A DNA stretch of 64,000 nt from Planctomycetaceae bacterium (lineage in GTDB: Bacteria > Planctomycetota > Planctomycetia > Pirellulales > Thermoguttaceae). The notes beneath the pieces were generated by a model. It saw only the letters and a list, made by a program, of their open reading frames with translations. It was not told the DNA's origin and searched no databases. Location of the stretch: assembly GCA_012719125.1 (NCBI GenBank), contig JAAYAY010000007.1, positions 43,006 to 107,005 on the forward strand, read 5' to 3'. The translations under genes were made by a program, and so were the position numbers. Shown piece after piece: positions 1 through 8,927 of this stretch; position 1 is the stretch's first letter; every line of letters starts with the position of its first letter.

Positions 1-616
1 CGACGACGATCGGGGGCAACGGCGGCCGCAGAGTCTCGAACAGCGAGGCAAGAGCCGGGGGCCCTCCGGTGGAAATGGCGATGGCGATGCACTTGTCGGC
101 AAGGCCCTCGGCACCGGCCGCGACGACGGAACTCGGCACGGCTCGAGAAGCGACAGCCTGGTCGGCAACTCGTTGCTTGCGAGCTCGCCGTATTCCCAGA
201 ACGCGATGGACATCGGCACCTGCCGCCGAACGGATCTTGCGAATCAGATCGGAACCCAAGGCCTTTTCGACTTCGGCTCCGCGCTCGGGTTTCGCCACAT
301 AGTCGAGAGCACCGCGCTCCAGGGCGTCGAGAGTCACGTCGGCGCCGGCCTGAGTCAGGGCGCTCACCATGATGACAGGAACAGGATTCTGTTCGAGAAG
401 GGCGCCAAGCGTGGCCAGCCCGTCCATCTTGGGCATTTGGATGTCCAAGGTGACAACGTCCGGTCTGTACTTGCGGCACATCTCCACGGCTTTGTGGCCG
501 TCCGAGGCGGTTGCCACGACTTCCATATCCGGAACATCCGAAATGTAGTCGCTGATCATACGGCGTATCAGCGCCGAATCATCCACGACCAAGACGCGTA
601 TCCTGCCCGACGACAT
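1..616 (-). CDS. cheB: Chemotaxis response regulator protein-glutamate methylesterase CheB (3' part outside window)
   Basis: Partial gene reading off the left edge; about 205 residues are present. CheB demethylates (and deamidates) chemoreceptor glutamates when its receiver domain is phosphorylated by CheA. Seen: a receiver domain starting VLVVDDSALIRRM, the acceptor Asp in VTLDIQMPKMDG (about D58), the conserved Ser/Thr in MVSAL and Lys in VAKP, then a linker and the beginning of the methylesterase domain with the nucleophile motif AISTGGPPA. The ATG at 616 is chosen because the receiver begins directly after it. It lies 247 bp downstream of the PP2C gene on the same strand; nothing is seen in that gap. 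No other chemotaxis gene is visible in the window, so the partners must lie to the left or elsewhere. Confidence 0.93.
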   Translation of the reverse strand, partial: MSSGRIRVLVVDDSALIRRMISDYISDVPDMEVVATASDGHKAVEMCRKYRPDVVTLDIQMPKMDGLATLGALLEQNPVPVIMVSALTQAGADVTLDALERGALDYVAKPERGAEVEKALGSDLIRKIRSAAGADVHRVLGIRRARKQRVADQAVASRAVPSSVVAAGAEGLADKCIAIAISTGGPPALASLFETLRPPLPPIVV

Positions 617-863
617 ACCCAGATCTTTCAGCAGAGTGATGGTTACGAGGACCGCAACACGAGAGAACTGAGTTGGCGGCCCGGAACGCCGGGACTGATT
701 TCAGTGCCCCCAGTGAAGGGCAGACCGCACAGTCCTTTCAACACAAACGTAGCTCATAGGAATTCTCGAAAGGGGCCCAAAGGAGATTGTGCCCACTTGG
801 CAGCGGCGTTTGGAAGAAGCAGGCAGAATTACCCCTACATTCGGCAGATTCGATCGGGCTGCC

Positions 864-2207
864 TTATTCCTCGCTCACCAGCGTCTTTCGGAACTGCGTC
901 ATGAAGAACCGGATCAACTCGCCGTAAACCTGCACGCTTCCGGCGAAATCGCTCTGCTCAGACGCCGTCTGTGCCTTCTTCGACAATTCTTCAAAGCGAT
1001 CCCAATCGACCTGCCAAAGTCGATTGATGGCAACGTCGCGAATCTCTTGCACGGCCCTGGCCATGCACTTGGACGACTGATCGTTCAGCGTGCAATCGCA
1101 GGTCGTGTAAGGCGCCTTTCCGAGTCGTTGCCGGATGCGATCCCCGCTTGTGGCAGGAGCGGCGGGGCGGCCCCTGCGAAAGCTCCAAATGCCCGCCAGC
1201 ACTCCACCGATAAGGGAGGCGGTGATAGCCAATTGGGGACCGCGGATCAGCCATCCGAGACCAAAGAGCCCTGCCGTCACCAAAACGGTTCGGAAGATCC
1301 TGGCGGCGAGTGAGGCCTGGTGCGAGACGATCGTCGATGTGGTCTTGGGGCTGCCGGCGGCCTGCCACCGGTTGACCCGCGCGACGATCAGGGTCACGTT
1401 ATCCGGGCTGCCGCGCAGATTGGCGAGATCGACGAGGATCTCCGCGGCGTCGCTCGGATCAAAGCAGTGGAGGATCGTGCCGATCTCCTCGTCCTCAATC
1501 TGGCCTGAAAGCCCGTCGCTGCAAAGCAGGAACACGTCACCCGTCCGGAGGGAGAAAGGCCCTTCGACGTCGACCTGGACTTCCGGAGTGGGCCCCACGC
1601 TGCGCGTGATGATGTTTCGCGGAACGAAGGCAGGCACCTCCGACTCCATCACGTTTTCGGCCGCACAGATCTCCCACACGAGGCTATGGTCGAAGGTCAG
1701 TTGCTGGAGTTCGTTTCCGCGGAGCCGGTAGATCCGGCTGTCGCCGACGTGTCCGACCACGGCCTCCTCGGGCAGCAACACCAAGGCGCTGACCGTCGTT
1801 CCCATGCCCCGCAGTTCGTCCGATTCGAGGCCTTGGCGGTAGATTTCGGAGTTGGCCTGCCGGATGGCGTCGCGCAGGGCGTCCTCGGGCATCCCGTTCG
1901 AATGGGCACGGTAGACGCTCAGCACGGTCTCGGCGGCGACGCGGCTGGCAACCTCGCCTGCGGCGTGCGCCCCCATGCCGTCGGCCACGACGAGCAAATG
2001 CCCCGGCGTCTGATCGGGGCCTGCGTCTTCGGCATGGGCCACGACGAAGGAATCCTGATTATTGGAACGGCACAGCCCCACATCGCTGAGGGCAGCGTGT
2101 TCCACAGAGTATTCGCGCTCGGCGGGGCGTGGATTCATCGGTAATTGCCGATCGTACTTCTTCTCGTTCTGTTCCGCGTGGGTCGACGTTCGTTCGCCCA
2201 ACACCAC
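864..2207 (-). CDS. PP2C-family Ser/Thr protein phosphatase with C-terminal membrane segments and a Cys-containing tail
   Basis: A metal-dependent PP2C/Stp1-type phosphatase domain fills roughly residues 35-290. Metal and catalytic motifs are all visible: NNQDSFVV, VVADGMGAHAAGE, GTTVSALVL, GHVGDSRIY, LLCSDGLSG and GSPDNVTLIV. Two hydrophobic stretches follow (about 308-325 and 328-347), then a 90-residue cytoplasmic or periplasmic tail with a CDC/C cluster that I do not recognise. The listed start is a GTG preceded by a GAGAGA sequence; an internal ATG at 2138 begins just before the domain and is the alternative. Only 7 bp separate it from the receiver/HATPase gene upstream, so the two are probably co-transcribed. 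Such phosphatases usually oppose Hanks-type kinases, none of which is in the window; the substrate is unknown. Confidence 0.88.
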   Translation of the reverse strand: MVLGERTSTHAEQNEKKYDRQLPMNPRPAEREYSVEHAALSDVGLCRSNNQDSFVVAHAEDAGPDQTPGHLLVVADGMGAHAAGEVASRVAAETVLSVYRAHSNGMPEDALRDAIRQANSEIYRQGLESDELRGMGTTVSALVLLPEEAVVGHVGDSRIYRLRGNELQQLTFDHSLVWEICAAENVMESEVPAFVPRNIITRSVGPTPEVQVDVEGPFSLRTGDVFLLCSDGLSGQIEDEEIGTILHCFDPSDAAEILVDLANLRGSPDNVTLIVARVNRWQAAGSPKTTSTIVSHQASLAARIFRTVLVTAGLFGLGWLIRGPQLAITASLIGGVLAGIWSFRRGRPAAPATSGDRIRQRLGKAPYTTCDCTLNDQSSKCMARAVQEIRDVAINRLWQVDWDRFEELSKKAQTASEQSDFAGSVQVYGELIRFFMTQFRKTLVSEE

Positions 2208-2214
2208 AAGTCTC

Positions 2215-3156
2215 TCAAACGTCGATCCCCTCGGGCAGCTCCTTGGTCTTCTCTTCTTTGCGTTTGACGAGAGTCACTTCATTGCCGGCCTCGTTGTAGA
2301 TCACTTCGTCCATAAATGCCCGAATTAAGGACAGGCTGCGAGACCCCTGTTGTTCCAGCCCTCCAGGCTCCCAGGAACTCGGCACAGCCGAAACGTCGAA
2401 TCCCGGCCCTTCGTCGCGAATCACAAATCGGGCTTCTTCCGTCGAAATGCGAACGTTCACGAATATACGCCGATCGACAAATGCCCGCTGGTCCGGCTTG
2501 TCGGGGCGGATCGGCAGATCGCGCTGGCGCAGCAGTTGTTCCCGGGCATCATCCATGTGATCGAGCGGGATTTCGAGATTCCCGTGCAGCAGGGCATTGA
2601 GCAACGCTTCTCGCAGCGCCACTCCAATTCGCAACTGTCCGCCCGAATCGCACAGTCTGGCCCGGGCCACCGTCTGTTGCACCAGGTCGACCATCGGATC
2701 GATCAGCGATGCGTCGTTACCCAGCTCAACGAAGAACGTGAACTCGCTTCGGTTAAGGCAACTGAGCAGTTTCTCATAATCTCGGTGCGCGCTGGCCCGA
2801 GCCAGAATCTCGCGGACCGTCTCACAGAGCTTGTCGGCCAACTGCGACTTGGGAACGTAGCTGGCGGCCCCCTGTTCCAACGCCTCCACGGCAAAGGCCT
2901 CGCTCCCGTAAGCGGTCATCAGGATGACCGGCACCCCGGCGTGCCGCTGGCGCATGGCGCGAACGAGTTCCAGCCCGTCCATTCGCGGCATGTGCAGATC
3001 GGTGACGATCAGATCCGGAAGCGACTTCTGGGCATGTTCGAGGGCCTCGGCGCCGTCGGCCGCATACTCGATCTGCCAGTCGGAGCCCTTACTGAGCAGG
3101 CCCCCGACCAGCCGCCGGTCAATCGCCGAATCGTCAACCACAAGGACCATCGTCAT
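2215..3156 (-). CDS. Receiver domain fused to an RsbW/anti-sigma-like HATPase domain
   Basis: A 313-residue two-domain protein. Residues 1-125 form a CheY-like receiver: VVDDSAIDRR, acceptor Asp in VTDLHMPRMDG (about D53), MTAYGS and the conserved Lys in VPKSQL. Residues about 150-300 form a GHKL ATPase of the anti-sigma/RsbW kind, with an N-box (REALLNALLHGNLE) and a G1 box (IRDEGPGFD), but no HisKA dimerisation helix. The fusion suggests that phosphorylation of the receiver gates a serine-kinase or anti-sigma function; that is inference. The ATG at 3156 follows TGAGGTG and is preferred over the in-frame ATG two codons later. It is first in an apparent two-gene operon with the PP2C phosphatase, which could reverse its phosphorylation event. 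Confidence 0.85.
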   Translation of the reverse strand: MTMVLVVDDSAIDRRLVGGLLSKGSDWQIEYAADGAEALEHAQKSLPDLIVTDLHMPRMDGLELVRAMRQRHAGVPVILMTAYGSEAFAVEALEQGAASYVPKSQLADKLCETVREILARASAHRDYEKLLSCLNRSEFTFFVELGNDASLIDPMVDLVQQTVARARLCDSGGQLRIGVALREALLNALLHGNLEIPLDHMDDAREQLLRQRDLPIRPDKPDQRAFVDRRIFVNVRISTEEARFVIRDEGPGFDVSAVPSSWEPGGLEQQGSRSLSLIRAFMDEVIYNEAGNEVTLVKRKEEKTKELPEGIDV

Positions 3157-3428
3157 AAACCCGACACCTCAACCAGGGGATCGCGTGCAGCCCGGGGAAG
3201 AGTCCGAAACAAACTGGCTCGTTACCGTGCCGTGCGGCGACTTCTCCCCGATACGGGGGCCGGTCGCCAACTAACATGATAACGCCTTTTGGAGCCGGCT
3301 CAAGCTGGGCTCAAAAACGGCGAGCCTTCGGTGAATGAATGGGACGGTCGTCGGGCTTGCCGTTCCCGCGGCCTGCCGTGTCTCCCACAGCCGGCCGGTG
3401 GCCGGCAGGGCTGGTGGAACCGGCCGGG

Positions 3429-4250
3429 TCACTCGCAGGTCACCGTGACCAATTCCTGCTGAACCGACTGGAGATGAGCCGGCGAGATGGAATCGAGTTC
3501 TTCGGCATAGCCGATCAACAGGGCCAAATCGCACAACCGGTTGATACGGCGAGGCACCCCCCTCGAGAACTCGTGGACGATCTCCAAGGCTTCGTCGGCA
3601 AACACCGATTTTCCCGCCCCGGCGACTCGAAGCCGGTGCTCAACGTACGCCGCCGTCTCGGCCGGCGCGAAAGGCCGCAGCAGACATTTAACGTCGAGGC
3701 GTTCCTCGAGTTGCGGAGTCCGCTCCAATGCAGTCAAGAGGCCGGGCTGCCCGACCAACAGCAAGGTGATTGTCGGGCGCCCGTCACACTCGAAATTCAG
3801 CAGCATCCGAAGCGTTTCGAGCCGGGCGGCATCGTCGATCAGATGAGCCTCGTCGATGAGCACCAACGCATGACGCCCCCGTTCCGCATTCTTCGCGAGG
3901 AAGTCGCGAATCCGCCGGACGGACTGATGAGTTGCCGGCGTTCCGCCCGACGGTTCCACGCCTTGAAGTTCGTCGGCCAGGTAGGCGAGCAGTTCCTCCG
4001 GCTCCATGCGTGGAAAGACCAAGTGAACCATCGGCGTCACGGCACTGTCCAAGGTCGTCTTCAGGAACTCGACAAGGAGCGTCTTGCCGACCCCCGACGC
4101 GCCCGCAAGCACGGCCCCGCCTCGCCGATTCTCGACGGCGTAGCGCAGTTTCAGCAGTGCAGCCTGGTGCGCTTCTCCGGGAAAGAAGTACCTCGGGTCA
4201 CATCCCGCTTCAAATGGTTTCGCATCGAGCTGCCAGTAGGACTCGTACAT
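3429..4250 (-). CDS. ExeA/GspA-like AAA ATPase
   Basis: A 273-residue AAA ATPase resembling the cytoplasmic part of ExeA/GspA, which starts with the same kind of sequence (MYESYWQLDAKPFE). Walker A is GASGVGKT (about 51-58) and Walker B is ALVLIDEAH. The transmembrane and peptidoglycan-binding parts of true ExeA are absent, so this is the stand-alone short form that often accompanies capsule or exopolysaccharide ATPases. It is the last gene of a minus-strand operon, 87 bp after the CpsD-like gene. Role in secretion or polysaccharide export is inferred from family and context only. Confidence 0.85.
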   Translation of the reverse strand: MYESYWQLDAKPFEAGCDPRYFFPGEAHQAALLKLRYAVENRRGGAVLAGASGVGKTLLVEFLKTTLDSAVTPMVHLVFPRMEPEELLAYLADELQGVEPSGGTPATHQSVRRIRDFLAKNAERGRHALVLIDEAHLIDDAARLETLRMLLNFECDGRPTITLLLVGQPGLLTALERTPQLEERLDVKCLLRPFAPAETAAYVEHRLRVAGAGKSVFADEALEIVHEFSRGVPRRINRLCDLALLIGYAEELDSISPAHLQSVQQELVTVTCE

Positions 4251-4337
4251 GGGTACCTGGGAGGGGAACTGGGATGGTTATCGCCGGAGAGGCCCATTTC
4301 CTTCGCTGTAGAAGAAGACGCCAGGCTGGCGATTCTC

Positions 4338-5387
4338 TCACGCCACCCCTTCGTCGACAAAATTCTCAACGATGCCCCTCTCTCTGATTCCAAGCCGTCT
4401 GAAATGTTGCCGAAGCATGGCCAGATGAGAGGGCGAGGTCGACTGAACGTTGTGCACGGCGACCACCGAGTCCAGTCGCGCTGCGAGCTTCTCGGCCAAA
4501 ACTCCGCCTGCCCTGCCGTTGGTCAGTGCAGCCCCCAGGTCGACGAGGAGAACGTCGTAATGGCTGCGGAGCCGGTTCAGCAGGGCCGACACGGATTCCT
4601 CGGAGGGCGCGGGGCCGTCCACGGGAGTCATCTGGCCGCAATAAGGCAACAGGGCGAGACTTTCGGAATCGGATTGGGTGACGGCCTCCTCCAACGATAC
4701 GGAACCGGCAGCCACATCGCGCCACCCCAAGTCGTTCGCTAAAGCAAGCTGCTCGGCCAACTTGGGCCTGACGAGATCGCCGTCCAGTAGAAGCGTCTTC
4801 TCACCCAGTTCGACGAGCCGCAAAGCAACTGCCAGCAGGACCGTCGTACACCCCTCACCGCAAGAGTACCCGGCAATGCCAATGACTTTGCCGCCTGCCG
4901 CGGCAGCTTTGCGAATCGTATCGGCCAGGTGTTCAATCTGTCGGCCGGCCACCTGCCGAAGCCGGCGGCTTGGACGGGGCCAGGAGATCGCGTCCACTCG
5001 CAGCATCGGCTCAAAAGCTCTGCGAGGAAGGGGAACGTCGGACGCAACCGGGGTTCGCTCTTGGCGGGGAAAGCGGTTGGCGTCAGGCAGGTTGACTTGG
5101 CCGGCCGCAACGGCCGCTGAGCCGGGACACTCCATCGCCTTGGCGATCTCATCGAGAAATGCCAGCGAGGAAAAGCCGAGCGTTTCCAAAGGAACGGACG
5201 GCAACGGCAGTTGCACGCCGGGGAACTGGTGTCCGCGCGGCCGGGCCGGTTCGGTCTGTAACGCGCAAACGACCTTCGGCGGGGCATCGTTCAGACAAGC
5301 AGACTCGTTCGACTCGACTTCATCTGAACTCGACGCCCCCCCCTGTCGCAAATAAGCCTTAATAATAGCTTGGTCGAGCGCGGTCAT
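4338..5387 (-). CDS. CpsD/CapB-like P-loop ATPase with a Lys-less Walker A motif
   Basis: A 349-residue protein whose C-terminal 200 residues match the ParA/MinD-like fold of bacterial tyrosine kinases and polysaccharide copolymerase partners. The order of motifs is kept: Walker A region GYSCGEGCTT, Walker A' LLLDGDLVRPKLA, and Walker B VLLVDLGAA. The invariant P-loop lysine (GKT/GKS) is replaced by Cys in this copy, and there is no C-terminal tyrosine cluster, so kinase activity is doubtful. The N-terminal 130 residues are low-complexity and unrecognised. The ATG at 5387 overlaps the end of the upstream Pro-rich gene by 29 bp, which argues for coupled translation; the ExeA-like gene follows. 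Confidence 0.8.
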   Translation of the reverse strand: MTALDQAIIKAYLRQGGASSSDEVESNESACLNDAPPKVVCALQTEPARPRGHQFPGVQLPLPSVPLETLGFSSLAFLDEIAKAMECPGSAAVAAGQVNLPDANRFPRQERTPVASDVPLPRRAFEPMLRVDAISWPRPSRRLRQVAGRQIEHLADTIRKAAAAGGKVIGIAGYSCGEGCTTVLLAVALRLVELGEKTLLLDGDLVRPKLAEQLALANDLGWRDVAAGSVSLEEAVTQSDSESLALLPYCGQMTPVDGPAPSEESVSALLNRLRSHYDVLLVDLGAALTNGRAGGVLAEKLAARLDSVVAVHNVQSTSPSHLAMLRQHFRRLGIRERGIVENFVDEGVA

Positions 5388-6732
5388 CGTAGGCGTTTCT
5401 GGCAGCAGGTTCCTGAATGGTACCGTTCAGTCGTGCAACACTTCGCTGGGATGCGTCGGCAGAGGCTCCCGCCCCATAGTAAGGTTGCCTGGCCGGCGGG
5501 GCAGGCGCCGTCTGAGGAGCATAGGGATTCGTCGGCGAGTAGACCGGGGGCGACGCGACCGGTTGGGTGGAATAGGCCGACGGGCTCGCCGCCGGCTGCG
5601 AGTAGGTCGGCGAGGGTGGTTGTGGCGACATCGCCGTCTGCGGATAGCCGACGGTCGGATAGAGTGATGCCGAGGATTGACCGGCTACGGGATAATTCGG
5701 CGCGCCGCCCGGGTATTGCTGAGGTGTCGCCGGGGGGGCGGCGGCTCCGGCGTAGGGATTGTCCACAACATAGGGCGCCGGAGCGGACGCGCTCTCTACG
5801 TACGGATTCGTCTGCACAGACGGATAGGTCCCGTAGCCCGGCATGACCTTTTCGGGCTGGGGAGTGGCCAGGGACGGTGTGTTGGGCGACTGATCCCAGG
5901 GGCTGGCATTCGGCCCGGGCTGCATTGCGTCGTAGGAGGAAGCGGACGGTGCGCCGGGAGCAGCGGCACGATCCGTCCAGCCTGTCGGCGGCGAGCCGGC
6001 AGTCACCGGATAGCCTGGTGGGGAGAGTCTCGCACCGTCATCATAAACCGGCCCTCCAGAGTGATTCGCCGCCATCGGAGCAATGCTCGTGTCCCAGCCG
6101 ACGCCGGGAGTCGCCGGGACAGGGCGTCCCGACGGATCGGCGCTCATTCCTGCACCCAAATTGGCGGCCTGTTGATCGACGGCCATCGGAGCCGCCATGT
6201 TGGCATTGTAGCCATACGGGGCATTTGCCGGAGCACCGACCCAGTCGCTCGTCGGATTCAAGCCGACAGGCGCCGTCGGTTCCGCCGTTGCCGTAGCGGT
6301 TGGCTCGGGAGACCACACGCCGGGCTGCTGCCATTGCGAGTTGGCGTCGCCCGGCGACCATGTGGGCGCCAGATCCGCGTCCGGCGACGGCATCTCTAGC
6401 GATGCTTCGTCGCCCGAGTTGCGCGACATGAGAAAGGGGCTCGCGATCAAAACCACCAGGCCCATTCCGACCACGATCCAGACAGGCGCGGGAATGCCCG
6501 GACGGGCTTGAGAACTGCGATGTCGCCGATGGCTGCTGCCGGAGGAGCGTCCATGGCGACGGTAATAGTCGGAGGAGGGCTCGTCGTCCACGTGCGGCAT
6601 CCGTGCCAGAACCTGAGTGTCGTCCGGGAAGCTGCCGGGATCCGGGGCCCGCCTCCGCTGCGGAGCATCACCGACGGGCTCAGTCGACCAGGGATCTCCT
6701 TGCGTTGGTTCGAACGGTTCGTAATCACTCAT
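5359..6732 (-). CDS. Single-pass membrane protein with a long Pro/Ala/Tyr-rich extracytoplasmic region
   Basis: I recognise no enzyme domain. From the ATG at 6732 (good Shine-Dalgarno AAGGA, 7 nt away) the protein has 457 residues: an acidic then basic cytoplasmic head of about 90 residues rich in Arg/His/Ser, one hydrophobic helix (PVWIVVGMGLVVLIASPFL), and about 340 residues of low-complexity sequence dominated by Pro, Ala, Tyr, Gly and Ser with YSP/YPT-like repeats. Longer upstream starts exist but would add a sequence with no ribosome site. It is the first gene of the operon with the CpsD-like and ExeA-like ATPases and overlaps the former by 29 bp. A structural or anchoring role at the envelope is plausible, not shown. 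Confidence 0.75.
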   Translation of the reverse strand: MSDYEPFEPTQGDPWSTEPVGDAPQRRRAPDPGSFPDDTQVLARMPHVDDEPSSDYYRRHGRSSGSSHRRHRSSQARPGIPAPVWIVVGMGLVVLIASPFLMSRNSGDEASLEMPSPDADLAPTWSPGDANSQWQQPGVWSPEPTATATAEPTAPVGLNPTSDWVGAPANAPYGYNANMAAPMAVDQQAANLGAGMSADPSGRPVPATPGVGWDTSIAPMAANHSGGPVYDDGARLSPPGYPVTAGSPPTGWTDRAAAPGAPSASSYDAMQPGPNASPWDQSPNTPSLATPQPEKVMPGYGTYPSVQTNPYVESASAPAPYVVDNPYAGAAAPPATPQQYPGGAPNYPVAGQSSASLYPTVGYPQTAMSPQPPSPTYSQPAASPSAYSTQPVASPPVYSPTNPYAPQTAPAPPARQPYYGAGASADASQRSVARLNGTIQEPAARNAYDDRARPSYY

Positions 6733-6962
6733 CGCACGTTCCTTCTTGCGGTTGTTACCCCAGCGCATCCTTGCACTCGGGCTGCCCGTGGTTGATTTAT
6801 CGATAGCGTTATCGGCACCGACTTTTTGGATCTTGAGCATTACTCAAAGTTTGCCGGTTATGGCAACGGCAAAAACAAGAAAAAGCGTGCCGATTAGCAA
6901 AACTAAGAAGACCAGGAAAGATTTTCCGGCCACCCGAGGCTTTCGCGAAAGAGCTTCAGACG

Positions 6963-8921
6963 CTACCCACCTGCTGGAGGGGTAAGGGGAACGGCGCACT
7001 CCAACACCGCCGCGACCACCCGAACAAGCTCTCGCTCGCGGGTGGTGACCTTCTCGTCGGCTACGATGCACAACTGGCAGGCATCCAGAATCCTCTGTTT
7101 CAGTTTCAGGGACGTTGCCGCCAGTTGGGTGAGGGCGTCGTCGAAGGCTCGAAGTGAGCACTCGGAACGGGAGGGAATCGGCTCGGATCGATCCAGGAAC
7201 TGCATGGCATTTCGATAGGCGGTCCCGGCCAGTTCGGGATCCTTGTTCCCCGCGTGGGCGAGTGTCCCCAACACAATCGACAGCGGTCCGCCCAACTGGC
7301 CCAACGCGTAGAACTGGGTCCGAGTCGGCTTGCGGCGTCCGAAGTGAACGTCGAGAGTGGAGAGAAGCATCTTCTGAAGGGCGTATTCGAACAACTCGAT
7401 CCTGTTGTCGGCCCGGACCAAGGCCTCCACGATCTCGCAAAACCTGTCGTACTGGCTCGGCGCAAGCTCCTTCAGAGCAGGAATCGCCATATCGGCCAGG
7501 GGGATGCGGGCGTCGGCCGCCAACTGGCGAACCAGGGCTGTCAGGCGGACTGTTTCTTCATAGGATTGTGGCTCGGCCCGCTCCCGGAGCACGCCAAGCT
7601 GCTTGTTTCTGGTCGGCTCGTCATTGCCCAACAGCAGGCAATAGACAACAGCCCGAGCGCCGTACGGCTCGCGGACGGCATGGGTGACGGGTTGCGGCAT
7701 GCTTTCGAGTATGGCTGCCGCATAGAGGATCTGTTCGAGCCCGGGAATGGCCAACGCCGCCAGCGGTATGCCGGCGGCCCCAGGCAGGACGGCTCCCGGG
7801 ATGGCCCGACCCATCGTTTGTCCCAAGGCGTGCCGCTTGCCAGCCTGTTCGACTTTCTCCTTGGCCGGTTCTCGCCCCACCCTCGCCTTGACCTTGGGGA
7901 AGCGGCCGTCGAAGCTGGGATCGATGCGCCGAATGCGGTCGGCCAACGGCGGATGGGTGCCCAACCAGCTCAGCCCCAGCGCCGAGACTGCCTCGCCGAA
8001 GAACATGTGGCTCACCTCGCCGGCATGGGCGTCGTTGATCCGCGACCCGCGAGACAACCCGCCGATCTTCTTCAAGGCCCCTGCGATTCCAGCAGGATAG
8101 CGAGTGAATTGAACGGCCGAAGCGTCGGCCAGATACTCGCGCTGCCGCGAAACGGCCGACTTGATCAGCCGGCCGAAGAACAACCCCACCCCGCCGATGA
8201 TCATCAGGCCGAGGGCAACCAGGAGAATTGCCCCTGCACCACCTTTCTTGCCGGAGCCGCCGGAGTGGACGCCGCTGCGGAGAATGTAGTAGCCGATCAC
8301 GGCCAGAATGAGAATACCGTGCAGGACCCCGACGAGCCGGAGATCGAGACGCATGTCGCCGTTGAGGATGTGGCTGAACTCGTGGGCCATCACCCCCTGC
8401 AGCTCATCGCGATCGAGATAATCGAGCGAACCCCGTGAGACGCCGATGACGGCGTCGCCCGGTCGATGGCCGGCCGCAAATGCGTTGATCCCGTCTTCGG
8501 CGTCGAGCACGTAGACGGGCGGTACCGGCACCCCCGACGCCAGTGCCATTTCTTCGACGACGTTGAGCAGTTGCCGCTCGGCAAAATCCTTGGTGAGCGG
8601 ATGGACTCGGCGTCCGCCCAACATGAGAGCCACGGCTTCGCCGCCCGCGGAGAGTTCGGAGATCTTGTAGAGGCTGCCCAGGGCAATCACCGCCACGGTG
8701 GCCAAGGTCACGACGCCGAAGAGTTGCGGATTCCAGAAGGGCACCGGTCCGGCCTGGCCATGGGGGACGTCGGGCTGCATGAGACCGAAACTGACGTTGA
8801 CCAGGGCGACCACGGTATAGACGGCCAGCACGATGGCGACGACCGCAACGCAGAACAGAAAGACCAACAGGCCGGTTCTGCGTTTGGCAACATCCTGCTG
8901 TTCGAAGAAGCCGGTACTCAT
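6963..8921 (-). CDS. M48 family zinc metalloprotease (HtpX-like) with long C-terminal domain
   Basis: An integral-membrane zinc peptidase of 652 residues. Seen: two N-terminal membrane segments (about 16-48 and 66-84), the zinc motif HEFSH at 180-184 with the usual preceding RDELQGVMA, two more hydrophobic segments around 195-245, and a third zinc-ligand region in SRQREYLADASAV. HtpX proteins are about 290 residues; here an extra 340-residue helical C-terminal domain follows, a form often seen beside LemA. The gene starts 6 bp after the lemA stop codon, so the pair is certainly one operon. HtpX-type enzymes degrade damaged membrane proteins; the substrate here is unknown. Confidence 0.93.
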   Translation of the reverse strand: MSTGFFEQQDVAKRRTGLLVFLFCVAVVAIVLAVYTVVALVNVSFGLMQPDVPHGQAGPVPFWNPQLFGVVTLATVAVIALGSLYKISELSAGGEAVALMLGGRRVHPLTKDFAERQLLNVVEEMALASGVPVPPVYVLDAEDGINAFAAGHRPGDAVIGVSRGSLDYLDRDELQGVMAHEFSHILNGDMRLDLRLVGVLHGILILAVIGYYILRSGVHSGGSGKKGGAGAILLVALGLMIIGGVGLFFGRLIKSAVSRQREYLADASAVQFTRYPAGIAGALKKIGGLSRGSRINDAHAGEVSHMFFGEAVSALGLSWLGTHPPLADRIRRIDPSFDGRFPKVKARVGREPAKEKVEQAGKRHALGQTMGRAIPGAVLPGAAGIPLAALAIPGLEQILYAAAILESMPQPVTHAVREPYGARAVVYCLLLGNDEPTRNKQLGVLRERAEPQSYEETVRLTALVRQLAADARIPLADMAIPALKELAPSQYDRFCEIVEALVRADNRIELFEYALQKMLLSTLDVHFGRRKPTRTQFYALGQLGGPLSIVLGTLAHAGNKDPELAGTAYRNAMQFLDRSEPIPSRSECSLRAFDDALTQLAATSLKLKQRILDACQLCIVADEKVTTRERELVRVVAAVLECAVPLTPPAGG

Positions 8922-8927
8922 GCTGGT

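Noticed and set aside
3287..3316. Imperfect hairpin flanked by T and A runs downstream of the ExeA-like gene, possible terminator
   Set aside because: The stem has mismatches and no U-run follows on the transcribed strand, so I do not list it.
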